Origin: an uncultured Collinsella sp.
GTDB lineage: Bacteria; Actinomycetota; Coriobacteriia; Coriobacteriales; Coriobacteriaceae
Direction of reading: 5' to 3'
Length of the DNA: 6,901 bases
Assembly (NCBI GenBank): GCA_902465425.1
Contig: CABQNA010000081.1
Location: 1 to 6,901, forward strand
Part shown: positions 1 to 4,934 of the stretch, one piece after another
How the letters are laid out: each line of letters opens with the position of its first letter
Position numbering within the stretch: position 1 is the stretch's first letter
The notes under the pieces: generated by a model
Told to the model about the DNA's origin: nothing
What the model saw: the letters and a program-made list of their open reading frames with translations, nothing else
The model's database searches: none
Translations under genes and position numbers: made by a program

Positions 1-871
1 GGCGTAAACGCTTGGAACGGATGTCGCCAGCGGCAAATAGACCTGGCGTGCGGGTCGCCATGGATTCATCAGTCAGAATGCCGCCATCAGGCGCCAAATC
101 AACTAGATGCTCAACAAGCTCGGTATGGGGTTGCGTTCCGGTAAAGACAAAGATGCCAAACGAGCCGGGCTCAAATGACTCGGTATGAGTCTCGCCGGAT
201 GCATTGTCCTTAAAGATAATCGTCGTTGGCATGACTTCGCCCGATAGCTCCACAATACTAGTTTGGTACCTAACTGTAATATTGTCTTTTGCGAGTACTT
301 TCTGGACAACACCATCAGGCGCACGAAACTGGTCGCGGCGCAGCACGATGGTCACACTGCTGGCGATTTCTGACAAGAACAGGGCTTCCTCGCAGGCGGC
401 ATTGCCGCCACCGATGACAAAGACCTGTTTACCGCGAAAGAACATGCCATCGCACGTCGCGCAATACGAAACACCGCGACCGCGATACGTATCCTCGCCA
501 ACAAAACCAGCAGATCGCGGCGTAGCACCCATGCAAGCGATAACACTCGAGGCCAGCGTATCGCCCATATCATGATGCACCGTAAACAGCGCTGTATCGG
601 CATCGTAATCGATACCCGTAACCATGCTCCATGCAACCTGTGCCCCCAGGCCCTCTGCATGTTGCTGAAAACGCTCGCCGAGTTCGACACCACTCAAGAG
701 CGGAATGCCCGGATAGTTCTCGACCTCATTGGTTGTGGCGATCTGCCCTCCCGACATGCCCTGTTCAATCACGGTCGTCGTTAGGTTGGAGCGCGCAGCG
801 TAAATGGCGGCAGCATAGCCCGCGGGGCCGCCACCGATAATAGCAACATCGATCGGCTGATGGGTAGTCAT
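1..871 (-). CDS. trxB: Thioredoxin reductase, 3' end cut by window edge
   Basis: This is a flavoprotein that passes electrons from NADPH through FAD and a redox disulfide to thioredoxin in the cytoplasm. The visible 290 residues begin MTTHQPIDVAIIGGG. They show the FAD-binding GGGPAGYAAAIYAAR at residues 13-27, the CATC active-site disulfide (C137/C140), the second Rossmann motif GGGNAA (154-159), the basic NADPH-phosphate region VLRRDQFR (176-183), and the C-terminal FAD motif GLFAAGD just before the cut. Roughly 15-25 C-terminal residues should lie outside the window. The start at 871 is chosen because AGGAGG (879-884) sits at good spacing and the Rossmann fold begins within ten residues. 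The gene is divergent from the glycosyltransferase. Oddity: the usual His of the HRRxxxR motif is Leu here, and GGGDSA is GGGNAA. Family assignment is firm; NADPH preference is less so. Confidence 0.95.
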   Translation of the reverse strand, partial: MTTHQPIDVAIIGGGPAGYAAAIYAARSNLTTTVIEQGMSGGQIATTNEVENYPGIPLLSGVELGERFQQHAEGLGAQVAWSMVTGIDYDADTALFTVHHDMGDTLASSVIACMGATPRSAGFVGEDTYRGRGVSYCATCDGMFFRGKQVFVIGGGNAACEEALFLSEIASSVTIVLRRDQFRAPDGVVQKVLAKDNITVRYQTSIVELSGEVMPTTIIFKDNASGETHTESFEPGSFGIFVFTGTQPHTELVEHLVDLAPDGGILTDESMATRTPGLFAAGDIRSKRLR

Positions 872-920
872 GAAGAGACCTCCTGTCGAAAGATTGGCGT
901 TCTTTGCGCTCATACCCAAA

Positions 921-959
921 TTTACGTGAACGTGACACTCATGCACTACAATGATAAAT
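921..959 (+). promoter_or_regulatory. Weak candidate promoter for the glycosyltransferase
   Basis: The divergent spacer 872-989 must hold promoters both ways, but none is clear. On the plus strand TACAAT (947-952) matches the -10 consensus in five of six bases, with only a poor TTTACG (921-926) at a long 20-base spacing. GTGACA (932-937) matches the -35 in five of six, but its partner near 953-958 (GATAAA) is at a short spacing. No convincing pair was found for trxB on the minus strand. Confidence 0.25.
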
Positions 960-974
960 CCGTGTTACAACGTC

Positions 975-983
975 GAAGGGGAG
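975..983 (+). promoter_or_regulatory. Ribosome binding site fixing the glycosyltransferase start at 990
   Basis: GAAGGGGAG lies six bases before the ATG at 990. An in-frame ATG at 951 has no Shine-Dalgarno sequence and overlaps the candidate -10 region, so 990 is the better start. Confidence 0.7.
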
Positions 984-989
984 TTATCG

Positions 990-2286
990 ATGGATCAGAC
1001 GCAGACGGGCGACGACGCTCCCCTGCTCACGCACAGCACTCCCCAATCGGAGCAAACCGCGCTCTTGGCGCAGCAAAAACCTCTCGTGACCATCGTGCAC
1101 GCCTCCGTCGGCTCGGGCCACAAAGCCGCCGCAAATGCGATTGCGCAGGCATTCGACCTCATCCGCGGCACCAATGGCATCCCCGAGGATGTTGAGATTG
1201 AAGTGCTCGATATCCTTGATTTTGGACGTATTAAATTCGACGGCAATAAGACCGCGGCTTCTTTTACGGGAGCCACGCGCCCCATTTACGACCTGACCTG
1301 GCGATATACGCTTACGGGGCATCTTCTCTGGGGTGGCGGCACGGCATGGTCGCGTATTATGTTCCCCGCCTTCAACGAATATGTCCGCAGCCGCAGGCCC
1401 ATAGCCGTGGTCGCAACGCACATCACGGCAGCCAATGTTGCCGTAGGCGCCCGCGTAATTACGGGAATCGATTATCCGGTCATCTGCGTACCGACTGACT
1501 ACGAAGTCGAGGGTTGGTGGCCCCATAAGGACACCGACCTATTCTGCGTGGCAAACGAGTTTATGGCCGAAACGCTGCGTCCGCGCAAGGTGTCCGAGGC
1601 AAAGATTCGCATTACAGGAATCCCTATTCGCGCCGGGTTTGACACGGATTACAATCGCGAGGAAGAACTTCAGAAGTTCAACCTCCCCGTCGACAATTGT
1701 GCTGGTAATGGCCGGCGCCAGCTTGCCTCAACCGTACGTCCGCTTTCGCGCGGCGATGGACCACACACTCCCCTTCCTGCGCAGCTTTGAGGACATGCAT
1801 TTTGTCTTTTTGCCGGGCAAGGATAAGGAATACGCCACCCGCCTCAAGACGCTCTTCGACGCCATGAAGCTCGAAAACGTCACGGTTCTGGACTACGTGG
1901 ACGACATGGCGGCCCTCATGCACGGCTGCGACCTGGCAATCCTCAAATCGGGCGGGCTCACCGTCACCGAGTGCCTGTGCGCGCATCTACCGATGATCCT
2001 GCTGGGCAAATCATACGGTCAAGAAAAGGCCAACACCACGATGCTCACCGGCATGGGCGCCAGCATGCATGTCACCACCGCACGTGAACTCATCGTAACC
2101 CTACGTCACTTGCACGACCATCCCGAATCACTCAAAGCCCTACTCATCAACGGCGAAGTGCTACGCCGCCCCCACGCAGCCGAAGATATAGCCATCGCAA
2201 CCATGGAGCTCGTAGGCAAACCCCAAAAGCGCAAACGAGCCTTCTGCCGCTTCTACTGGGGCGAAAAACCTGCGCATATCCGCTAG
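990..2286 (+). pseudogene. GT28/MGDG-synthase-like glycolipid glycosyltransferase, frameshifted
   Basis: This is probably a processive diacylglycerol glycosyltransferase of the UgtP/MGDG synthase type, which moves sugar from a UDP-sugar to membrane diacylglycerol at the inner face of the membrane. The N-terminal half (990 to about 1690, some 233 residues) has the MGDG-synthase signature HASVGSGHKAAANAI and the acceptor-side block VPTDYEVEGWWPHKDTDLF. The C-terminal half, in the next frame, has IVLVMAGASLPQ and the UDP-sugar-binding KSGGLTVTECLCAHLP followed by GQEKANT, and ends in a basic tail (KPQKRKRAF) suited to membrane contact. Frame 0 is good through LPVD (codon 1692-1694). The homology resumes at ATT 1696-1698, a +1 shift (one base gained, or two or five lost). 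Unrepaired, translation stops at 1790. Both halves are otherwise intact, so the lesion is recent or a sequencing error. Substrate is inferred from family only. Confidence 0.85.
1683..1697 (+). other. Frameshift site in the glycosyltransferase
   Basis: The reading frame of the N-terminal half (codon starts divisible by three) must move forward one base here to join the C-terminal half. The stretch contains a run of four C (1685-1688), a plausible place for an indel. No stop codon or Shine-Dalgarno-like stimulator sits at the junction, so a programmed event is not suggested. Confidence 0.75.
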
Positions 2287-2303
2287 GCGAAAGTCCGCTG
2301 CTC

Positions 2304-2316
2304 GGCGGGAACCGCC
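2304..2316 (+). terminator. Short GC hairpin after the glycosyltransferase stop
   Basis: GGCGG (2304-2308) pairs perfectly with CCGCC (2312-2316) around a GAA loop, 17 bases after the stop codon. Only a weak T/A stretch (CTTATATC) follows, so it is at best a poor intrinsic terminator. Confidence 0.35.
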
Positions 2317-2319
2317 CTT

Positions 2320-2352
2320 ATATCATTCCATGCTCAAACATTCTCGCTTCGC
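2320..2352 (+). repeat. Half copy (C) of the conserved-core hairpin repeat
   Basis: These 33 bases are identical to 2388-2420, the left half of repeat copy A: the inner arm ATATCATTCCA followed by TGCTCAAACATTCTCGC and TTCGC. The right half and the closing arm are missing, and the sequence on its left (ACCGCCCTT) differs from that of copy A. It is a truncated member of the family. Confidence 0.85.
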
Positions 2353-2371
2353 AGGGCGCACTAATCCCACC

Positions 2372-2470
2372 CGTCCGGGACTCACCCATATCATTCCATG
2401 CTCAAACATTCTCGCTTCGCTGCGCTCGCTGCGAAACTGCGCGTGGAACGATATGGGTGAGTCCCGGACG
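2372..2470 (+). repeat. Hairpin repeat copy A, 27-bp arms around a 45-base conserved core
   Basis: Arm 2372-2398 is the reverse complement of 2444-2470 with one mismatch. The loop 2399-2443 begins TGCTCAAACATTCTCGC and ends GCGAAACTGCGCG, with a smaller TTCGC/GCGAA pairing inside. Copy B carries the same core in the opposite orientation. It lies between two convergent genes, so a bidirectional transcription-ending role is possible, but no T-tract follows on either strand. Confidence 0.9.
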
Positions 2471-2510
2471 AGAGGCTTCCTGCTTGAAAACAAATTGCAA
2501 TCCGACTAGA

Positions 2511-2553
2511 AAGCCGGTGCGACAAAGGAGAAACTCCCTTGTCGCACCGGCTT
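2511..2553. repeat. 20-bp hairpin with a three-base loop
   Basis: Arm 2511-2530 (AAGCCGGTGCGACAAAGGAG) pairs with 2534-2553 around AAA, with one A-C mismatch. It shares no core with copies A, B and C. On the minus strand the stem is followed by a short TTTCT, so it could end transcription coming from dut. On the plus strand the tail ACAAATCG gives no T-tract. Terminator is the simplest reading, but the stem is unusually long. Confidence 0.7.
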
Positions 2554-2617
2554 ACAAATCGATTAATGCTATCAGCTTCCAGCGAAGAGGCACGGTAGTT
2601 ACAAGCATGCAAACGTA

Positions 2618-2721
2618 GCTCACCCGTGGGAGGGCCCTATATATCGTCCCACGCGCAGTTTCGCAGCGCAGCGAGAATGTTTGAGCATGGGACGATATAT
2701 AGGGTCCTCCCACGGGTGAGC
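2618..2721 (-). repeat. Hairpin repeat copy B, 34-bp arms, core inverted relative to copy A
   Basis: Arm 2618-2651 is the reverse complement of 2688-2721 with one mismatch, which becomes a G-T wobble in RNA. The loop 2652-2687 read on the minus strand matches the copy A core except for a 9-base internal loss. The inner arm (TGGGACGATAT on the plus strand) resembles copy A, but the outer 23 bases are unrelated to A's yet still perfectly self-complementary apart from the wobble. The repeat starts 12 bases after the dut stop, so it may end the dut transcript. Confidence 0.9.
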
Positions 2722-2733
2722 GGACGGAAGCAA

Positions 2734-3177
2734 CTAGGCGACGCCGGAGGAGCCGAAGCCTCCGTTGCCTCGGTCGGTTTCGTCTAGTTCTTGTACTTCT
2801 ACGAGGTTGACCGTGGGGACTTCTTGGATGACGAGTTGGGCTATGCGGTCACCTTTATTGATTTGGATGTTGTTGGAGGGATCCAGGTTGATGATGATAA
2901 CCTTGAGTTCTCCTCGGTAGTGGGCGTCGATGAGGCCCGGCGTGTTGACTATAGACAGGCCCTGCTTGATGGCCAAGCCGCTTCGGGGCTGCACGAAGCC
3001 GGCGTAGCCATCGGGCAAGGCGATGGCCAGCCCAGTAGACACCAGACGACGTTCGAAGGGCCTCAGGACGCAGTCCTCGTTGGAGCGCAAATCCAAGCCG
3101 GCATCGGTGGGATGGGCGTATTTGGGAAGCTCGACGGTGGGGTCGAGACGATTTATGTTGACGGTAATGTTGGACAT
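2734..3177 (-). CDS. dut: dUTP diphosphatase (dUTPase)
   Basis: This enzyme hydrolyses dUTP to dUMP and pyrophosphate in the cytoplasm, keeping uracil out of DNA and supplying dUMP for thymidylate. The 147-residue length is normal for the trimeric family, and all five motifs are visible in order: HPTDAGLDLRS (22-32), PRSGLA (64-69), NTPGLIDAHYRGE (78-90) with catalytic Asp84 and the sugar-discriminating Tyr87, GDRIAQLV (109-116), and the C-terminal lid RGNGGFGSSG (136-145). The start is supported by AAGGTGA, which overlaps the nrdR stop codon (TGA at 3184-3182) and lies four bases upstream. That arrangement suggests translational coupling to nrdR. It is the last gene of the minus-strand LysM-nrdR-dut set and is followed 12 bases later by hairpin repeat B. 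Confidence 0.97.
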   Translation of the reverse strand: MSNITVNINRLDPTVELPKYAHPTDAGLDLRSNEDCVLRPFERRLVSTGLAIALPDGYAGFVQPRSGLAIKQGLSIVNTPGLIDAHYRGELKVIIINLDPSNNIQINKGDRIAQLVIQEVPTVNLVEVQELDETDRGNGGFGSSGVA

Positions 3178-3181
3178 GGAA

Positions 3182-3625
3182 TCACCTTAGCTTGTCGAGC
3201 TCTTGCAGAAACTCATCGACGTCTTTGAAATCGCGGTAGACCGAGGCAAAGCGGATGTACGCCACCTTGTCGATCTTGGCCAAGCGCTTGAGCACCATGT
3301 CACCCAACTCATGCGACGTGACGGCCGTCAACGTGCGAGAGCGCAGCTCGACCTCGATGTCGTCGATAATCTCATTGAGCTTCTTAGTGTCGATATCGCG
3401 CTTGATAGTGGCGCGCATCAAGCCGACGAGCAGCTTATTGCGATCGAACCGCTGCTTGGTTCCGTCCGACTTAATGACCTCAATTGGGTCTTCGCATCGC
3501 TCGAACGTTGTAAAGCGGTAGTTACACGAGCAACATTCGCGACGGCGCTTAATGGTGTTATTTGACTCCTGCATACGGGAATCAACGACGCGGGTATGTG
3601 CCTTGCCGCATTTAGGACAGCGCAT
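3182..3625 (-). CDS. nrdR: Transcriptional repressor NrdR of ribonucleotide reductase genes
   Basis: NrdR senses ATP/dATP and represses ribonucleotide reductase operons at NrdR boxes. The protein has 147 residues. The N-terminal zinc ribbon uses C3 and C6 (MRCPKCG) with C31 and C34 in RRRECCSCNYRFTTFE, then an ATP-cone domain spans about 49-139, beginning IEVIKSDGTKQRFDRNKL. No ribonucleotide reductase gene is in the window, so its targets lie elsewhere. The start at 3625 follows a strong GAGGAGG. That start codon is inside one arm of a perfect 12-bp inverted repeat (3620-3663). The LysM gene ends 51 bases upstream and dut begins 4 bases downstream. The lexA-LysM-nrdR order is also seen in Mycobacterium (Rv2720-Rv2719c-Rv2718c), which supports the assignment. 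Confidence 0.97.
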   Translation of the reverse strand: MRCPKCGKAHTRVVDSRMQESNNTIKRRRECCSCNYRFTTFERCEDPIEVIKSDGTKQRFDRNKLLVGLMRATIKRDIDTKKLNEIIDDIEVELRSRTLTAVTSHELGDMVLKRLAKIDKVAYIRFASVYRDFKDVDEFLQELDKLR

Positions 3626-3663
3626 GGTACCTCCTCTTAAACGATAACAAGGGTACCATGCGC
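3620..3663 (-). promoter_or_regulatory. Perfect inverted repeat enclosing the nrdR start codon
   Basis: The arms 3620-3631 and 3652-3663 (GCGCATGGTACC and its complement) match over all 12 bases, with a 20-base spacer. In the mRNA the downstream arm contains the AUG and the last G's of the Shine-Dalgarno sequence. The rest of AGGAGG is in the loop. The fold would therefore restrict initiation. No T-tract follows, so it is not an intrinsic terminator. It could instead be a protein operator. Confidence 0.65.
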
Positions 3664-3676
3664 AGCGCGATAATGA

Positions 3677-4129
3677 TTACGAACGAGCAGGAACCTTAAG
3701 ATGCGCACCGGCGGCGAGCGAACCATGCTCCAGATGATTGACGTTACGGATCATGTCGGAAGTCTCTTGCGTGGAAAGGCCTTCGATTGGATATTCCTCG
3801 GCAAGCGACCAAAGAGAATCACCAGCCTGAACGCGAATGGTCTCGTAGGTAACGTTAGAAACGGACTCGGCATACGCGGCGTGACGAGCGCTAAAGACAG
3901 ACGTAGCGAGGACAAAAAAGAGCGTGAGCGCAACGGCGACGGCAACAATCGTCGAGACCTTCAGGGCAGCGGGAGTCGGCGCGGCAACAGCATACTGAGT
4001 GCGAGCAGACTTTACGGGCAAAGGCTGATAACCGGAACGTCCACCCTTGACAACAGTAAAAGCGGGCGCGGCAGGCGTCTCGAGCTTAAGGGCGAGGTTT
4101 CCCTGGACCATATTCGTTGCGTTCATCAT
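3677..4129 (-). CDS. LysM-domain membrane protein, likely SOS cell-division inhibitor (YneA/Rv2719c type)
   Basis: This 150-residue protein has a Pro/Ala-rich cytoplasmic N-terminus, one membrane segment (about 58-80, STIVAVAVALTLFFVLATSVF) and an external LysM domain (about 95-147) beginning ETIRVQAGDSLWSLAEEYP and ending LKVPARS. LysM domains bind peptidoglycan. Small membrane LysM proteins divergent from lexA, such as Bacillus YneA and Mycobacterium Rv2719c, delay division after DNA damage. The function here is inferred from architecture, position and the LexA-controlled promoter (4217-4244), not from close sequence identity. AGGAG (4133-4137) is three bases from the ATG at 4129 and six from a second ATG at 4126, so initiation at 4126 may be preferred. 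nrdR follows on the same strand. Confidence 0.85.
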   Translation of the reverse strand: MMNATNMVQGNLALKLETPAAPAFTVVKGGRSGYQPLPVKSARTQYAVAAPTPAALKVSTIVAVAVALTLFFVLATSVFSARHAAYAESVSNVTYETIRVQAGDSLWSLAEEYPIEGLSTQETSDMIRNVNHLEHGSLAAGAHLKVPARS

Positions 4130-4196
4130 GTTCTCCTCTCGCGTGTTTTGCTGAGAACAGTTTTATCAAGCCGCGCGGACAAAAATGTCTAGCGCG

Positions 4197-4210
4197 AGAA
4201 CGAATGTTCG
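4197..4210. promoter_or_regulatory. LexA box 1
   Basis: AGAACGAATGTTCG has the GAAC-N4-GTTC core of Gram-positive SOS boxes, and both half sites are perfect. It lies about at the expected transcription start of the LysM promoter. Confidence 0.8.
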
Positions 4211-4216
4211 GTTATC

Positions 4217-4244
4217 ATTATCTTCGAACAGTTGTTCCTGTCAA
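4217..4244 (-). promoter_or_regulatory. SOS promoter of the LysM gene
   Basis: On the minus strand a perfect TTGACA (4244-4239) and GATAAT (4222-4217, five of six) are separated by 16 bases. That spacer contains LexA box 2 almost exactly, so bound LexA would block polymerase. The predicted start is near 4210, giving a leader of about 80 bases. Confidence 0.8.
4225..4238. promoter_or_regulatory. LexA box 2
   Basis: CGAACAGTTGTTCC has perfect GAAC and GTTC half sites and matches the Bacillus-type consensus CGAACRNRYGTTYC at all but one position. It fills the spacer of the LysM promoter. Confidence 0.88.
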
Positions 4245-4252
4245 GCAAAATT

Positions 4253-4266
4253 CGAACATTTGTTTG
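4253..4266. promoter_or_regulatory. LexA box 3
   Basis: CGAACATTTGTTTG has one perfect half site and one with a single change (GTTT for GTTC), so it is probably weaker. It lies 23 bases before the lexA start codon, suited to autorepression. No convincing lexA promoter was found. TATCAT (4213-4218) is the best -10-like hexamer but lacks a -35 partner. Confidence 0.7.
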
Positions 4267-4273
4267 ACATGGG

Positions 4274-4281
4274 TAGAGAGG
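4274..4281 (+). promoter_or_regulatory. Ribosome binding site fixing the lexA start at 4290
   Basis: AGAGAGGA precedes the ATG at 4290 by eight bases. Earlier in-frame starts at 4185 and 4269 lack a Shine-Dalgarno sequence, and the longer reading would translate through all three LexA boxes. Confidence 0.65.
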
Positions 4282-4289
4282 ATGCCCTG

Positions 4290-4934
4290 ATGGCTCGCAA
4301 AATTACCAAGCGTCAGCAGCAAATTTACGACTTCATCAAGGAATATCAGCAGGAGAAGGGTTATCCGCCCAGCGTGCGCGAGATGGCTTCTGCCGTGGGC
4401 CTTTCCTCCCCCAGCACCGTGCACGCCCATCTATCTGCTCTGGAGGCGCGCGGGCTACTCAAGCGCGATGCCACCAAACCGCGCGCCCTGGAACTCTTTA
4501 ACGAGGACGGTTCCTCTGTCTCAATTTCTAAATCTGACGAGCCCACCGCACCTCGCGGAACGGTCTCGCTACCGCTCGTTGGTCGCGTCGCGGCTGGGAT
4601 TCCCATTCTGGCCGAGCAGAATATCGAAGACACTTTTACTATCCCGACCGAAATCGCCACCGATCAGGGTTCCTTTATCCTTGAGGTGCATGGGAGCTCA
4701 ATGATCAATGTCGGCATCTTCAATGGCGATTACATCATCGTCCGTGAACAAAAGAGTGCCATGAACGGCGAAATTGTCGTGGCCATGATTGATGGTTCAG
4801 CGACCGTCAAGACGTTCTACAAGGAGCAGGGACGCGTACGCCTGCAGCCCGAGAATGACACCATGGAGCCTATCTATGCAACGAATCCCGTTATCTTGGG
4901 CAAAGTCGTCGGCTTGATGCGCCGGTTCTCGTAA
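4290..4934 (+). CDS. lexA: SOS repressor LexA
   Basis: LexA represses DNA-damage genes and cleaves itself when RecA filaments form. From the ATG at 4290 the protein has 214 residues, close to the family's usual 200-230. The N-terminal winged helix-turn-helix runs about 1-70 (KITKRQQQIYDFI, then SVREMASAVGLSSPSTVHAH and LEARGLLKRD). The linker is followed by the cleavage site A102-G103 in VGRVAAGIPI and the S24 peptidase domain with catalytic Ser137 (HGSSMINVGIFNGD) and Lys174 (GSATVKTFY). The residue before the catalytic Ser is Ser rather than the usual Asp of GDSM. Three LexA boxes lie upstream, so it should regulate itself and the divergent LysM gene. Its stop overlaps the next gene's ATG (TAATG at 4932-4936). 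Confidence 0.97.
   Translation: MARKITKRQQQIYDFIKEYQQEKGYPPSVREMASAVGLSSPSTVHAHLSALEARGLLKRDATKPRALELFNEDGSSVSISKSDEPTAPRGTVSLPLVGRVAAGIPILAEQNIEDTFTIPTEIATDQGSFILEVHGSSMINVGIFNGDYIIVREQKSAMNGEIVVAMIDGSATVKTFYKEQGRVRLQPENDTMEPIYATNPVILGKVVGLMRRFS

Noticed and set aside
951..989. Upstream in-frame ATG at 951 as glycosyltransferase start
   Set aside because: No Shine-Dalgarno sequence, overlaps the possible -10 element, and the ATG at 990 has a good GAAGGGGAG.
1683..1697. Programmed ribosomal frameshift in the glycosyltransferase
   Set aside because: No in-frame stop or rare codon at the junction, no upstream Shine-Dalgarno stimulator, and no known precedent in this family. A mutation or sequencing error is simpler.
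1639..2286. Second half of the glycosyltransferase as its own gene
   Set aside because: Its first 19 residues are out-of-frame noise, no ribosome binding site is present, and true homology starts only at about 1696.
2391..2612. Minus-strand 73-residue reading frame in the convergent spacer
   Set aside because: It runs through hairpin copy A and the 20-bp hairpin, so its sequence is dictated by the repeats. No recognisable domain or ribosome binding site.
2320..2721. CRISPR array
   Set aside because: Only two and a half copies, inverted relative to each other, with unequal spacing and long self-complementary arms. No cas genes are present.
2791..3565. Plus-strand open frames opposite dut and nrdR
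   Set aside because: They are antisense shadows of two clearly conserved genes with complete motif sets.
4264..4269. Plus-strand TTGACA as the lexA -35
   Set aside because: A -10 would fall at about 4287-4292, on the start codon, and the bases there do not resemble TATAAT.
4185..4289. N-terminal extension of LexA from 4185
   Set aside because: It would cover all three LexA boxes, lacks a ribosome binding site, and adds residues not found in the family. MARKITKRQQQIYDF from 4290 is the usual LexA beginning.
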